Below are positions 24,401 through 38,500 of a DNA stretch of 64,000 nucleotides, piece after piece. Made by a program: the position numbers and the translations under genes. The notes under the pieces are model-generated. The model did no database searches. It saw only the letters and a program-made list of their open reading frames with translations, and had not been told where the DNA came from. The stretch spans positions 41,474,227 to 41,538,226 of the forward strand of contig NC_065546.1 in assembly GCF_022605725.1 (NCBI RefSeq), written 5' to 3'. Source of the DNA: Anthonomus grandis grandis (lineage: Eukaryota > Arthropoda > Insecta > Coleoptera > Curculionidae). Within the stretch, counting starts at the first letter, position 1; every line of letters begins with the position of its first letter.

Positions 24401-24480
24401 TATATAAATTGACGTGTTTTGTTCTTTTTTTTCAAAGAAGGTATTAAGGGTGATTCGTTTTGAAATGAAAGCACTGTATA

Positions 24481-24999
24481 TTGTTGAAAACCTTAAGCTG
24501 AAGAATTTGGATTTGTTTCATTTTTGTTTCTACATCCTGTGTTAAGTCAACATTATGTTTGGCCCTTCGCACAGAAAAAATTATGGCGCATTATTCATTT
24601 ATTAAAAAAATGTTTTGTCTCAGTGGAAAAGATGTTGTATAATCATGTTTATAATCAATCAATCATAATCAATGTTTTATAGATCCATTTTAGTTACATC
24701 GTCGAAGTAGTAGAACCAGAACTTTGGTGGTATCTGTGGTACTTTATCAGTGTAATTCTATTTGTAGATCTTTTAATATGATCTTCTAAATTAAAGGCCA
24801 AAATAGATTTCTATCATATTCATATCCTAATTCTGTTTTTGTAAGGAAAAAAAGCAGGTGTAACCGTTTGGGCCACATTTCAATAATGCATGCAATTGAC
24901 AGAACATCTTCCTCTAATCGATATAGACCTAAATGTAATCATAATTAATGTTATTGCATCATGGCTGTTCATCCGTTGGGTGAGGCGGCTTATTAGGAA
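24481..24999. other. AT-rich intergenic sequence
   Basis: No gene, element terminus or RNA was recognised. Confidence 0.4.
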
Positions 25000-25420
25000 A
25001 TCGATGAAACACCCTTAGAAATCCCTTCGCCCAACATAAAGTGATGCAATACGAAAAGCCGGCGCGAGAACTCGGCAACTTCAGTCCCGCATTACATCAG
25101 CCAAAAGGGAAATTAGGCGAAGTGCGAAGTATTACTCCGTCCATTTCCCGCGCCCAATTTTGCTTATATCTCGTTCCATCCCTTATATTTTCTCTCGCTC
25201 GCGCCCATTTAAACAGAGCTCCTACCTGAGAAGCGTGGTGAAATGCTGACGAATCATTGGCCGGGCTACGTCACACTTACACGAGGTCGATCAAGTATTA
25301 TAATAGTATAGTGTTGCAAGAAATTCATTTTCAGTCATTCATTCCGAGATTGTCGGTTTCGCTTTTATAGCGGCGTGGCAGGGCTCCGACCGCGTGTAGG
25401 GTTACGAGCTTTACAGGTTA
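25000..25420 (+). promoter_or_regulatory. GC-rich candidate promoter and first leader exon of the SLC36 transporter gene
   Basis: This is the only GC/CpG-rich stretch in the surrounding 12 kb (for example GCCGGCGCGAGAACTCGGC and GCGGCGTGGCAGGGCTCCG). TCAGTC at 25331-25336, within TTTTCAGTCATTC, matches the arthropod initiator TCAGTY. About 85 bases later, near 25418, TTTACAG is followed by GTTAGGTTAG, a possible 5' splice site. I infer it drives the plus-strand transporter whose ATG exon begins at 32472. The alternative is an unrelated gene or ncRNA. Confidence 0.4.
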
Positions 25421-25800
25421 GGTTAGTGGGGTGGTTTTTCTTCTATAACAATCAGGCCTTTCTCAGGTAAGTTATTTACAGATTTATCAAGAAAACGATT
25501 TTTAAAATTTTCCAAAGGTCTGCTATAAATAGCCGAATAGACCAGCCTTACAGCCAAGTGAATCCCTGTGAAACTGAAAGAATTGATTTTTACGGAATAA
25601 AATAAAGAATATATTATTAACATTGGATACATCCTTTTGTTATTAGAGGAAGTACATATTTCAATTCATCAGATTATTGTTTATTTATATTTTACAATCC
25701 TAGATTACCATATGGGCACCCCTATACTAGTTACTCAAGGGTATATGGATTACCAACCTAGAACTATAATTATTGTTATATGATAGTTACAAATATTTAT

Positions 25801-25843
25801 CAGAGAAAAACAAACCACCTTTTTTGTGGTTTGTTTTTCTCTG
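25801..25843. repeat. Perfect 18-bp inverted repeat with 7-base loop
   Basis: CAGAGAAAAACAAACCAC (25801-25818) and its exact reverse complement (25826-25843) flank CTTTTTT. A transcript of either strand would form an uninterrupted 18-bp stem. Confidence 0.8.
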
Positions 25844-26969
25844 TATTTATCTCATTCCCTCTTCCAGTGGTAAAACAAGTTTTTGATATTTGGTCAAGTT
25901 TAACTATTTAAAGCAATATGGCTGCTTCCTGTATATTACCATTAATAATGAGGTTTAAATTGAAAATTGAAATAATTCAAATCAGCAGAATAAAATTAAA
26001 TTTTTGTAATAAAGATTACAAAACTTTTTGTCATTTTCTATAAAGTGAAATATACAGATTTTCTGGCTTTTTGGCATACTAGAACATTTTTAAGAAAACT
26101 AGAAAGGTTAATTAGCATGGACATGATAACCATTTCATATGTAGATAGAATACAAGAAAATACACTATACTTAGGTTTAGCTTGATGATAATGGTAATTT
26201 AATTATTCAAATTCTTTTATCATATTCATTGCAGCCATTATTGGTTAAAACAACACAATTTTGAAGAATATGCAGAGACTTTTATTCCATATGTACCACA
26301 TGGAATTTTTAATGCAAAATTAAATAAAAAAAATGAGCTAAAGTTATCAAGTAAATTACTCATAGATTTATGGATTTTTTAAAATTTAATGATATGGTAA
26401 ATATCCAAAGGATATTATTTAGTATATTTTTTCAATTTTTTTTTCTCTTTTTGATCACAATCTGAATAAATAATTTAAAAAAATATGCAATGTTGAATTT
26501 TGATAAACTTTCTAGTTCCATATGGATTTTCAATAGAAGTGAAATACATTCATGGAATTTCTCATTCCTTTTTTTTCAGATATTTAGACAAGAAACATGA
26601 TTTAATATAATTACACTAGGGATATATTTACCATTTCCCACAACTAGAAGAAAAATTCAATATTCGAATTTTTGTTAACTGCCTGAAAGAAAAATAAAAA
26701 AATTGTCTTTGCCATAGAGCTAAAAATTCCGCCATGAAACAATTTTTTTGTGTATAGTACTATGTATTAACACATTTTTCGTTACATCTATTATTATTCA
26801 GAAAAATATTAAAATGTACCAATATATTCTAATATTTTGGTAATGATAACAGCAAGGTACACGTTGAGTGATAAAATTTAAAACAAATATTTTGATAAAT
26901 TCTTAAGACGTGTTTAATTGAGAAAACAATTTAATTTATACCAGGGAGAAATTAAAATTTCTTAATGAA
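25844..26969. other. AT-rich sequence, presumed transporter intron 1
   Basis: No feature supported apart from one isolated copy of the AATGCCTG-like repeat (ACTGCCTGAAAG) at 26682. Confidence 0.35.
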
Positions 26970-28092
26970 AGTATTTTTTAATTATATTATTAAATAAGAC
27001 AAGAAGTAAAATTCTGAAATAGTATTTGCAAAAATTTCTTATTATTTTAGATTAATTTTCCTTTCTTTTATTTTAAATTCTTATTCTAAATGGATTGCCT
27101 ATTGAAAAATTATACCAAGTCAATTCAATACTATTTATAATTATTTAGGAGATGAGGCTTCTGCAAAATAGCTATAAGAATTAAGAAGATTATAGAAAAC
27201 AGTAAAAATTCTAGACACACAATTATTATGCATATCTCATTAGTTCTACATAATATAACCAACATAATTTCATTATACATTATATTTTTCCACACCTATT
27301 TAAAAAACCTATTAAAATCTTTTTCTAACCATACATTAAATTTGCCATAAAAAACCAACTGTCCCCACGTTTTTTACATTATCAGTGCCTAATGATGTAA
27401 CATAAGATAATGCAACAATTAACGCTGTTTGATAAACTAATTTGTTCTACCAATGCTGACACTGCAAATGCAGCCTTTGCTGGTAACCCATAATTACATT
27501 ATATGAAAAAATATTTTTAATTATATTATTAAACGATTTTAAAGGGATAAAAAGTAAAATTCTGTATTTCCAAAAATTTCTTATGACCTTAGACCAATTT
27601 TCTTTTAAATTTTTATTCTAAATGGATTGCCTTTTGAAAAATTATACCAAGTCAATTCAATATGATTATTTAAGAACCGAGACTTCTGTAAAAAAACTAA
27701 AAAACAGTAAAAAAACCGATTTTTATTTTTTAACATTTAAATTTTACCATTGAATCTTCAAGGTTAAATACATAATATCATCATTCTATTCTAGACACAC
27801 AATTATTGTACATATCTCATTAGTGCTACATAATACAACTAATATAATTTCATTATATATTTTTCCACATCCATTTAAAAAATCTATTTTAATCTATTTC
27901 TAACCACACATCAAATTTGCCATAAAAAACCAAGTGTCCCCACGTTTTTTACATTAGCAGTGCCTAATGATGTAACATAAGATAATGCAATAATTAACAC
28001 TGTTTGGTAAAATAATTTGTTCTACCAATGCTGACACTGCAAATGCAGCCTTTGCTGGCACCCCATAATTACATTATATAAAAAAATATTTT
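26970..28092. repeat. Two-copy tandem duplication, about 540-585 bp per unit
   Basis: Unit 1 (about 26970-27508) and unit 2 (about 27509-28092) share ordered blocks: ATTATATTATTAAA (26981, 27520), AAATGGATTGCCT, AAATTATACCAAGTC, CTAGACACACAATTATT, GTCCCCACG (27361, 27936), CAATGCTGACACTGC and AATGCAGCCTTTGCTGG. Copies are diverged and differ by about 36 bp of indels, but the last 165 bp of each (27340-27507 and 27913-28080) is far better conserved than the rest. Confidence 0.85.
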
Positions 28093-31000
28093 ACATATTT
28101 TAATGTATTGCAATTACCTATTCTGTAACTGATTAAAACTTAGTTGGCCTATTGGCCTAAAACTATTGGGTTTATATTAATACATTAATTTTTAACATGA
28201 GGTCATTGCCTTTTCTTGACTATAAGAGTCAAGGTAGTCCACGCAAAAATTTAATTACACTCTCTTTGGTTTATTGATGAATCATTCTTTACCATTAATC
28301 CGACGGCTTATATAACTGTTGTATATACCTGATATATACATCGGTTGATGATGATTTATTAAGGACTTTCATTTAATCTCATTACTTTTTTAAAATGTAT
28401 TCATCCAATTATAAATGAATAAATAGAATAATCCTATGAATATTAACTAGGTCAAAATTGACTTAAACAGGGGAAATATATTTTGAATGTATTATTTTTA
28501 CGTAAATAGACTAGTGACGCCTGCTAAGCGATAAATTATACATTTTCTGTGTATTATATAGTGGTGCCTTGAAAATAATATATATTATTATTTTACATAA
28601 ACCGCAGTATACAATAGCTTAATAAAGTTTATTACATATAAAAGCGATATTTTGTTTTACCTACCGTGTAAGTACTAACATAAAAGACTAATTCAATCTT
28701 TTAAGAATAATAATGTTTTATTTAGCTTATTGGATTTGTGGTACTTGTATTGGTCGTCTACAGGATCTACAATGTTATCAATGAACGATACATAATAATA
28801 CAAAGTCACATATCACATACGGATGATAGCTAACCATTGCTAGAATCTAAAATTGTGCACTTCGTAGTAAAATTATAAACGAGTTCATTATACCTTTTGG
28901 CAAAGTTTTTAGTTTGTCGTTCTGGTAACACCGAAAGTGATTTAAAAATAGGCGTAAAACGCTTTAAATATGAGGATCACAGCTCCTTGACCCATTTATG
29001 AAAATTTAATGCGAAATGCAAGTTTTTGTTTTAATTCATTGTTTGCATCCATGTTCTAAATATAGAAAGAATTGGGAAATTTTATTGAAAATCATCAGAT
29101 TCTTTGTCTTAATTCTCAGATAGGATTTATTACTGTTTTCCAATGCTAATAAAAATAAAATTGTGTTTTTCTTAGATAGCCACACAATAATTATGTGCGA
29201 AAAACGTCTTTTTTGTTACTGAATACTGCAATACTGCTGAGGCTAGAATTAATAACTGGTTTCTTTAAAAATTACGTTTTTATTCTATAGTTGATGAAAT
29301 GTCCACAGAAGGATGATCTGGTTTAATTCCCTTTTTTATACAACATATTTGAAAAAGTATTATACTGCTATACATCAGCGAATATTCTCTCTAATACCAA
29401 ACAAGATTAAAATATTGATAACAAAGTAACCAACTTTGGAAAAAAACATATGTAAGTCATCTAATCCCTTTCATGTGATAAAGTCTAGGAATTAAATATT
29501 TTCAAAGCTCGCAAGAGTAGAAAACAGATTCAAAGTGCAATTTGTGATCTAAAGAAAGCCTTCTTTTGTATTCCAATTAATGGTAAAATTGCTACCATAA
29601 TAGCGTATAAGTGCTTTTTTCCTAATTTAGATAATAGAGATGATATGGCAGCAAGATCAAAAGCATTCTTTATTAGTTTAATTTTAGCTAATAGCTCTGT
29701 TGTTAACAGTTAACGGTAAGAAGTTTTTATTAGCTTTTCTATATATCATATTTTTTTAAATATTTCTTTATTATTAGCATATTTTCTTATAGAATAAATT
29801 ATTCTAAAGACGTAGTTGACCTTTGGACGCCATGAACGATTGATTACCCACACAAAAATCGATATTCAAGGACCGTATACCCCATAATTTGATTCCAGAC
29901 TTATCACAATTGCACATTTAATAATAACGCTTAATGATATGCTTTATTTATATGTTCGACGTTGATACCCAATAGAAATTGTAAATTATGTAAAAAAATA
30001 ATGTTGATTATTCCATAAAACTTAATTGAAGAATCTACCGTAAAACTTATTTATAGATATTAAATTGGGAATTGGCCGCCGTCTGTACATCTAATAATAT
30101 TCTTAACAAGGTTTTAGATAGTACTACAATATCTAATGTCAAGGTGGATTAGTAAAAGTTGAATTTTGAAAGTGGCGTTTCACTACGGAATTAAATTAAA
30201 TATTTTTAAAATTTTAATTGGTACCTCCGGTTTACGATATCTATATGTTGAATGTAATTCCTTTTGTCTGGATATAACATGGCATATTTTTTCTAGTTAA
30301 TGGATTTGACTTTATCAGGTTAACTTGAGAGTATAGAGAAATTCCCTAGAATTAATTTTACATATTAGGCATATTTTTTGTAAAAACATAACTGAAATAT
30401 AGTAGTTTTGGTAAAACTCTTTGATATCATTTTACCAACCAATATTTAACTTCAATCCAATAAAACATAACAATTGTTATTCGTATTCTTGTGAACATTT
30501 TTATGGGTCAACAATGTTTCTGAGTTAGACTCAAGTAAAAGCACGCCTGAGTGAAAACTCTGTTGGAGGGTGCATTTTGGGTATTCTTTAGAGTGCAAAA
30601 TTTAATGAGCTAAATTGTAGCTACTTAAGAGCTATATAAACTATACCAATATTTTTTCCTTTTAAATTTCTTAAATCATAATCTAGATTATTAATCATTA
30701 AAACAAATTAGCTAATATTATAGAACATTTTAAGTTGTTTTGGAAAAATAATAAAAAATTTTATGTAGAAATCTTTAATTATAAATTTTGAAAACTTGCA
30801 CAATTTTTGGTAAATATCATCCAGATAACGGTTTAAATATTTTATCTACAAGCACATAACAAATCATAAATAAGTAAATTTTTTTTTGGGTTTCATTAAT
30901 AAAGTAAGAGAAGAAACTTAACTAAAACACTCTGTAGCCATTTATAAATATAGACTCTTGTATGTACTTGGCAATGATTTATTTATTATAGATTAACATT

Positions 31001-32471
31001 CTCAACGTTCTCATCGTTTAAGTAACCATGAATGAGCCTTGTTATTCAAAAAACTGCTGACAAATATTAAGATAAGGAAGAAAATATCATACTAACCTAC
31101 TACGTAGTTAAAATACTTGAAGTTTAATGGAATGTTTTGTCTTTTCAACATTAAAATAAACGATTTTCTTTCCTAATAGGATCACATTTTTTGATGTTAA
31201 TAACCCAATTAGACCGGCTATTTTTAACGCATCATCCTTAGTAATTAAATTTGTGTTCTATGATCTTTCTACGTCTGGGGCGTACTACCATTGTCGATGA
31301 AACCAATTAAGGTTTTTTAATTTAATTAAAAAAGATTTCATTCGTGGTGCATTTTAAAAAAATTAATTGCATCACTGTCGTCTGTTTTTTAAATTTTTCG
31401 TGGCGCCATTAAAATTAATTCGTAATTTTATATATATAAGATGGCTTGAAATCACGAAAAATTAAATGGTGGAATCCAATATTAAGTGTAACCATGATCA
31501 TAATAGCGATTTTATATTCTAGTTTTTCATAATAGTATTACATCACGTCACATATGACTCTTTTAATTCAATAGGATGAAGCCAAATGATTTTGGAGAGC
31601 ACTTACACAAAATTCGAATTTTTTAGATATAGAACGTCGTGATTTACATATGGTTTTATTTACAACGCCTTACGACGATTGTGCAACGAACCGAGAATGT
31701 TTAATTGCTGTAAAATTATAATTTTAAGGAACCGGTGACCATAACAGATTCGTCAATTGATTGGCATTTTAATATAATATGTTTAAAAAAATAGATGCAT
31801 GTGTACACGTATTTTTTTGCAAACAAAATATTACTTATTGCGCTGTTTTCAATTTAGAAATACATTTATCAGTACCGAGTTAATATTTTGCATAATGCTA
31901 TTTATTCTAACAATATGCCATCAGTATAATCGATATAGATATATGGGAAAAACCTTGTTACCTAATCTTATTATTGAAACCACATAATAAATAGAATCCT
32001 TATATACTATATTAATTTATACGGTTTTATGTTATTCGAATATACATCTCATAATTAAAATAAACTTTTATTGTCAAATTTATTATAATATATATACTAT
32101 AAATAAATATTGAAACCACTTCAATCAACGCATTTCTCTCTTTGACAAATATATAAACATTTGATTGTATCGTTTACTGATTTCGTGGTGTTTATTATGT
32201 TTTAATTGGATGTTGCTTACTCGTATGTAAATAATAGTATGTATTTATTATAAATACAAAAAAACTAGGAGAAGGGGGGAGGAGACAAGGTCTGTTACTG
32301 CCGCCATTATTTTTTTCTATATTTATCTTTATATATTTATAAGCCTCCAGCGAAGCTTTTCAATTATCTATAATTATTTATGCAAACATTATTGACTATA
32401 TTTAGTTTTCAATTTTAGTAAGTATACCATTTATTTGCATACATTTTTAAATTTTTTAATTTTGTTTTCAG
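28093..32471. other. 4.4-kb AT-rich sequence, presumed first intron of the transporter gene
   Basis: No open frame, repeat boundary or RNA gene was supported. A polypyrimidine tract and TTTTCAG at 32465-32471 form the acceptor of the ATG-bearing exon. Confidence 0.4.
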
Positions 32472-32527
32472 GGTTACAAGTAAAAAAGTTCACTGTGAAG
32501 CCACAAAGGATAAGAAAATAATTTGAA

Positions 32528-35500
32528 ATGGTAAGTTTATAAACAGCTTCTTCACAAAAAAAAACCATCTTTGGGTTTTTTAATTTGCAGAGTGAAAAAG
32601 AAAAAATCGCCACTATAAATGGCACAGCCACTGAGATGGAAACGTTCTTGCCCAAGGATAATTCTGCCACAAACGGAGTGACCAAGTAAGAATATTTAAA
32701 TCTCACTATATTTGCTCTTAACAGTTTCAACATTAATGTTATTAAGGCAAGATATAATGAAAATTATTAGCAGTAAGGTCAAAATCATGCCAAACAAATA
32801 TTGGATCTTTTAAATAATTTGGATAAATCGTTTTTTGTAGCCAAAAAAAGGGATACAATTCTTATGGCTCGCTAGAGCAGCGTTTACTTGATAGTAACCA
32901 GAACTTTTTGATATTCGATAAAATCAAAAAGCAAGTAGTGTCTTTTTTTATTTTTAGTAATTAAAAAACTATTTATTAGTGAAGCATGTCATTGTTGGAA
33001 TCTTTATACTATACCTTTCCTACATATTAATTGTTAAGTACCTTATAGGCCAAGAAAAATTACCTAATTGCAATTGATTTCTGCTTTCAAAATATTGCTA
33101 TAAACAATTTTAATTAGCTGCTAATACCATGCATGTAAAATTATATTTAAGTAATTTGAACATGATATATATTATTTAAAGCCAATGAGAATAAATATTT
33201 TCCTATTTAATATATAATATATTGATATAACTAACCCAAAAAATTGGGGTTCTTGGGATCTACAACAGAACTGCTAGATTATATAATATAAAAGTAACAA
33301 TTACTACATAATGTAAAAAACATACATTCAGTGACTTGCAAATGTTTTTCTTATTTTTTAACATCATTTTAGGTATAAAATAAAGGGAGAGGACTTTGAA
33401 GCAGCTATTCATGAATTTGATCCATTTAAGGCCAGGGACTTAGAACACCCTGTATCGTAAGTATATTTGTTTATTTTAAAAACTAAAAAGTGGAATATTA
33501 AGCAGGATTGGTTCCTAAATTATGTTGCTTTCAAATTACTGGTTGTACTTTTGTTCAATATTATTTATTTCTAAATAGACTTTTTAAACTAAATTAACGC
33601 TGTTGCAATTTACCTATTATTATGTTTAACAGGTCTATTGAATTAGCAAAACGATGCAATATTTTACGCTGATTGCCGTTGAAAAAAATATTGGTATTTT
33701 CAAAATATTTATAAAATTTACTTAAACATAATATGGATCCTTATTAATGTTTGACATTAAAATGAAATGGTTACACTTCAATGCAATATATGTGCAAAAA
33801 AGTCCCTTCGATCCAAAATATATTACATATTAAACTTCGGCCTTTTTTAACACATAGAAAACTTTATGTATTATAGTATATACTATATACTAAAAAACTG
33901 GTTTTTAAGCTTTAAACGAGTCCATAATAATTTAAAAAAAAGTTTTTAAGTAGTGAAAACCAAGAAATAATATCCCATGTTGCAACATCTCAAAAACTAT
34001 TTGAAGTATATTCATAAAACCTATTTATTTATACCAATATTCAAAGGATAATTCTAAAAGTATCGATCTTTCTGATCAATGATTTTCATGAAGTTGTTCG
34101 ATCTAATAAACTACTTAAAAGATTTTCTAAAAGCAAAAAGCATACTCTATACTTAAATTATAAACTTCAAACCAGTTCAAATTCACTGAAGTTTTAAGTC
34201 CAAAACCTAAAAGCTGCATAAACTATTCCCACCAAACAAAATTCATGATAATCAAAACACTTCTATCCTTTCAGCAACTTAGATACTCTTACTCATCTCC
34301 TGAAGGCCTCCTTAGGCACGGGAATTCTTTCAATGCCCATGGCCTTCGCCTCCTCCGGCTTAGTGATGGGTATCTTCTCAACCATAATGGTCTCGGTGAT
34401 CTGCACTCATTGCTCCTACATCTTGGTAGTATGCGCCCATGAGCTCTACAGAAGGTCAGGGAAAACGCAAATGAGTTTCGCGGAAGTAGCTGAAGAAGCT
34501 TGCAAAAACGGGCCTAAGTGGGCTAGACCATTTGCGGAACCAGCTAGGTACGTCAATGTTTATTTCAGATAATATTAGTAGAAATTGTTTTTTTTTTTAT
34601 TTCAGGCATACTGTACTGATTGGGCTCTTTGTCACTTACTTCTTTACTTGCTCTTGCTACAGTGTGATCATGGCAAATAGCATTAACTACGTTCTAGAGC
34701 CGTATATGGAAGTGAATATCCGACTAACTATAGCAGCACTTCTGATACCTCTTATACTGCTAGCCTATGTTCCCAACTTAAAGTATCTTGCGCCATGCTC
34801 TATGGTAAGTCAATAGATCTTTTGATTATTTGAATTTTATAAGATGCCTTTGTTTTTCATAGATAGCCAATGTGTGTATGGGCATAGGCCTTGCAATTAC
34901 TTTTTACTATTTGGTAACTGATATTCCACCAATCACAGACAGGAGGATGGTTGGGGAGGTTACAACCCTGCCTATTTCTGTAGCAATTACTATATTTGCT
35001 ATTGAAGCCATTGGAGTGGTAAGTGTTTAATAAAACTAGTTCTTATTTTATGACATTTGTTTTTATTCTAAAGCATATAAGCCCAAAAAAGTTTTTTTGA
35101 GTCTGCCCGTCATACCAATTAAAAACTTCAACTGTTTTTTTCTCATTTCTCAGATAATGCCATTAGAGAACCACATGAGTACGCCGCAAAAGTTCACTGG
35201 AATTTGTGGAGTATTGAACCAAGGAATGTCTTTTGTTACCCTGGCCTACATTCTTTTGGGCTTTTTTGGTTATTTACGATATGGAGATCAGACCGCAGAT
35301 AGTATTACTTCTAACTTACCAAAAGATGCTATGTAAGTATCATGCATGTATAGAAACAATTACGGAAATGTGGCTCAATATATATTTTTATTCAGTAGGT
35401 TATACATTATAAGATAATTACTTACTGATTACTGATAAAAATACCCAATGCACAATGGTCATTTAAAAATACTGTTCATGTGCATTTCCTATTTAACCAG

Positions 35501-38500
35501 ATTAATTAATTTAAAAGAAAACATTTTTCGAAAAAATAATATATAAATAAAAGTGACGTTACTATTCAATATTCAGTCGTGGATTTTACGCTTAAATTTG
35601 TTATAGGGCTTGTTTCTCAGTTCTACGGGAAGTTGATTGATTTATTTGAAGATTTTTGCTGAGGTATATGTTAAAGTTTGTTGACATTTAGTCTTTGTGA
35701 TAGTTACATTTTTATTCAAAGCTTGTCTAGTGTTCTGATTGTGAGATATAAAGGGCAAGTAGTGCAGATTCTTACACAGGACCTAACCACAAATTTCAAA
35801 TTTTAATCAAGTTTTAATCTTCTCCCGAAGATGCTAACACGAAACACGTGTCGAGAGTAAAGATAAAGAATTTTGGTTTGCGGTAAAACTGTATCGTAAT
35901 TTGAGTGTCACACCAAAGCTTCCAACCATAGGACCACAGCTTTCAAGTAAATTTGATTCAATTAAGAATTAACAATTTAGTTTCTCTAAATAAAATATCC
36001 TCGAAATATAATTTTGGTTCTTTAAACATTACCTTCAGAAGTTATTTTTAGGTAATCACAAGAGGTTGCAGAATGGTCCTACTTATTCCGCCCAATGTTG
36101 TTATACAGTAGTTTACAATTGATTCAGCCAGAGCTTGATAAATGGTCTTTTTTGCATAATTTGTCTGACGAAATTTATAAAAATTTCCGAACTGGAGTGG
36201 AAATATATTCAACATGTGTCACTTAAAATTTTCATCCAAAATAACACCTAAATATTTAACCTTTGAATGCCTTTTTATGTGCTGGGTGCAAGAAAATTCA
36301 TTCAGTGCCACAGATGTTTTGTGCAATGTGATTTCTTTTAATGTGCTACATGTTCTTGAATCTACAAAAAAAGCAGAAAAAGCTTGACTTTCTTGAGTTT
36401 AGTGTTAAATAATTGAAGCCAAGCCAAGTTTTGACTTTTTCCATGGGAAACTCCGCAACGGTCTTCCAAGACTTTTCCTTAATTATTATTGCGGTATCAT
36501 CTGCAAAATACACCATGCCAAAATTAGGTAATAACTGTAGCATATAGTCGAGTAATCAATGATTACTCACTACAGGGTCTTTCCCCATATATTAACTCCC
36601 CTCCCTACAGGGGTAATGCGAAAAGTTAAAAAAAAAAATTTAATACAAAACTTTTGGGGTTTTACTTTAAATTTTTGAATCCAATGTCAAAATTGTTTTT
36701 TTTGTTTAGAAACGTCAAATTTTGACAGATGATTAGTTTTTTCTTATGGAACACCCTGTATATGACTTCATAGTTAAAAAGAGCCGAATTTTCTGATTTC
36801 AAATATATATAGTTTAACTATGTTTTATTAAACCGTATCGGAAATATCGGGCTTTAAACTTTAAAAAAATAATATATTGAAGATCTTGGTAAGTGCTGCA
36901 TTGTTATTGTTTGGCGTTTTTTTTAAGATAAATGAATTGAGTAGAAACAATAAAAACAGAAGATTTATTATTACTAAGGTGATATTTATCATCTTTTTGT
37001 TGACAAGAATACATTGTTTTAACAATTGGTAAACTTTAATTTAGACGTAATTATAACTATAACTGCTCTATATGACCACCACCATTATCAATACAGTTTA
37101 TATAATCCTGCTCAATTTTGTGTATTGTATTCCTTATAAATTGTCTATGATTTTGATTGATATCATCTATTGCGGTAATAATTTTTCTGCGGAGCTCCTC
37201 GGCATTTTCAGTTCTCTGTTCGTAAACTTTATTTTGCAGGTAACCCCACAGAAATGAATCAAGAGGTGTCAGGTCTGGACTGTTTGGTGGCCAACGAATT
37301 GGCCCAGTTCGTCCAATCCACAGGTTATATTTTTCATTGAAAAATCTCAAAACAGGTAACACATTATGCGGTGGGGCACCATCTTGATGCCAAACTATTT
37401 GCTCGTATTGCCTTATGGGTAGATCTTCAAGTTTAGCTTCAATTTGATAAGTAAGCATCTCTAGGTATCTCTCTCCCGTCAAGTTGCCGTTATAAAAAAT
37501 AGGTCCTATGACCTGGTCATTTAAAATTCCACACCATACATGTAGAGACTGCCGCCCTTGAAACTTAATTTCCCTTGTTATTCGGGGGTTTGTTCTTGAC
37601 CAAAAGCGAACATTTTTTCGATTGTAAATGCCCGCGATTGTAAAGGTGCACTCGTCGGTCCACCAAATTTTTTTAAAAAAGTTATTATCTTCTTTTAGCA
37701 CTAGCATCTCTTGACAAAATTCCACCCGCTTATTTCTTTGCTCTACACTTAAAGTTTGAACAGGTAATATTCGATAAGCAAAATATTTATACTTTTTTAA
37801 AGTTGAATAAATTTTTTTGGCCGATCGATCAAAGTAAATTCTGGCATCTTCTATGGAATGATTTGGGTGTTCTAAAAAGAAATTCAACATTTTTGATGGG
37901 CAATTTGAGGAAGACAAAGGCCCGAACATGATAGCGTAGATCTAAATGTATTAAAAAATTAGTAAAAACTTACCTACCTTCGAAATATAGCAAAATATGT
38001 AATTCTTCTTCTGGATCGGCAAGAACTGTCTGACGTTTTCTTCGTAGAGTTTTCCTGATGCAAAATGCTCGTTCTATATTTTTAAACGTATTTTTTGCCG
38101 GAATGGCACGTAAAGGAAATGTTCGACGATATTCCTCTCTGGCGGCATTTGCGTTATTATTATTTTTATAGGACGATGTCACATTTTTCTTCATCACTGT
38201 ACGGCATTTTTTAACATTTATGGGTTTTAAAGTTTGGAGCCCGATATTTCCGAAACGGTTTAATAAAACATAGTTAAACTATATATATTTGAAATCAGAA
38301 AATTCGGCTCTTTTTAGCTATGAAGTCATATACAGGGTATGCCATAAAAAAAAAAATCATGTCAAAATTTGACGTTTCTAAACGAAAAAAAAATCTTGAC
38401 ATCGGATTCAAAAATTTAAAGTAAAACCCCAAAAGTTTTGTATTAAATTTTTTTTTTAACTTTTCGCATTACTGCTGTAGGGGGGGGGGGGGGGGGGCGT

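Larger units (their letters stand above)
21871..24480. mobile_element. Old DNA transposon framed by inverted CCCTTAATAAC repeats
   Basis: The left arm 21871-21909 (ATTTCAAAACGAACCACCC, then TTAATAACTTCTTT) is the inverse of the right arm 24434-24466 (AAAGAAGGTATTAAGGGTG then ATTCGTTTTGAAAT), which continues GAAAGCACTGTATA. The same right-arm sequence occurs at 55498-55544, and an internal segment (23420-23520) recurs at 55321-55410, so this is a repeat family. The interior appears to hold nested relics: a transposase piece at 22080-22470 and a hairpin-rich unit at 23733-24400. Confidence 0.5.

Noticed and set aside
27360..28080. Repeated blocks as a CRISPR-like array
   Set aside because: Only two long diverged units in a eukaryotic intron; no short regular repeats or spacers.
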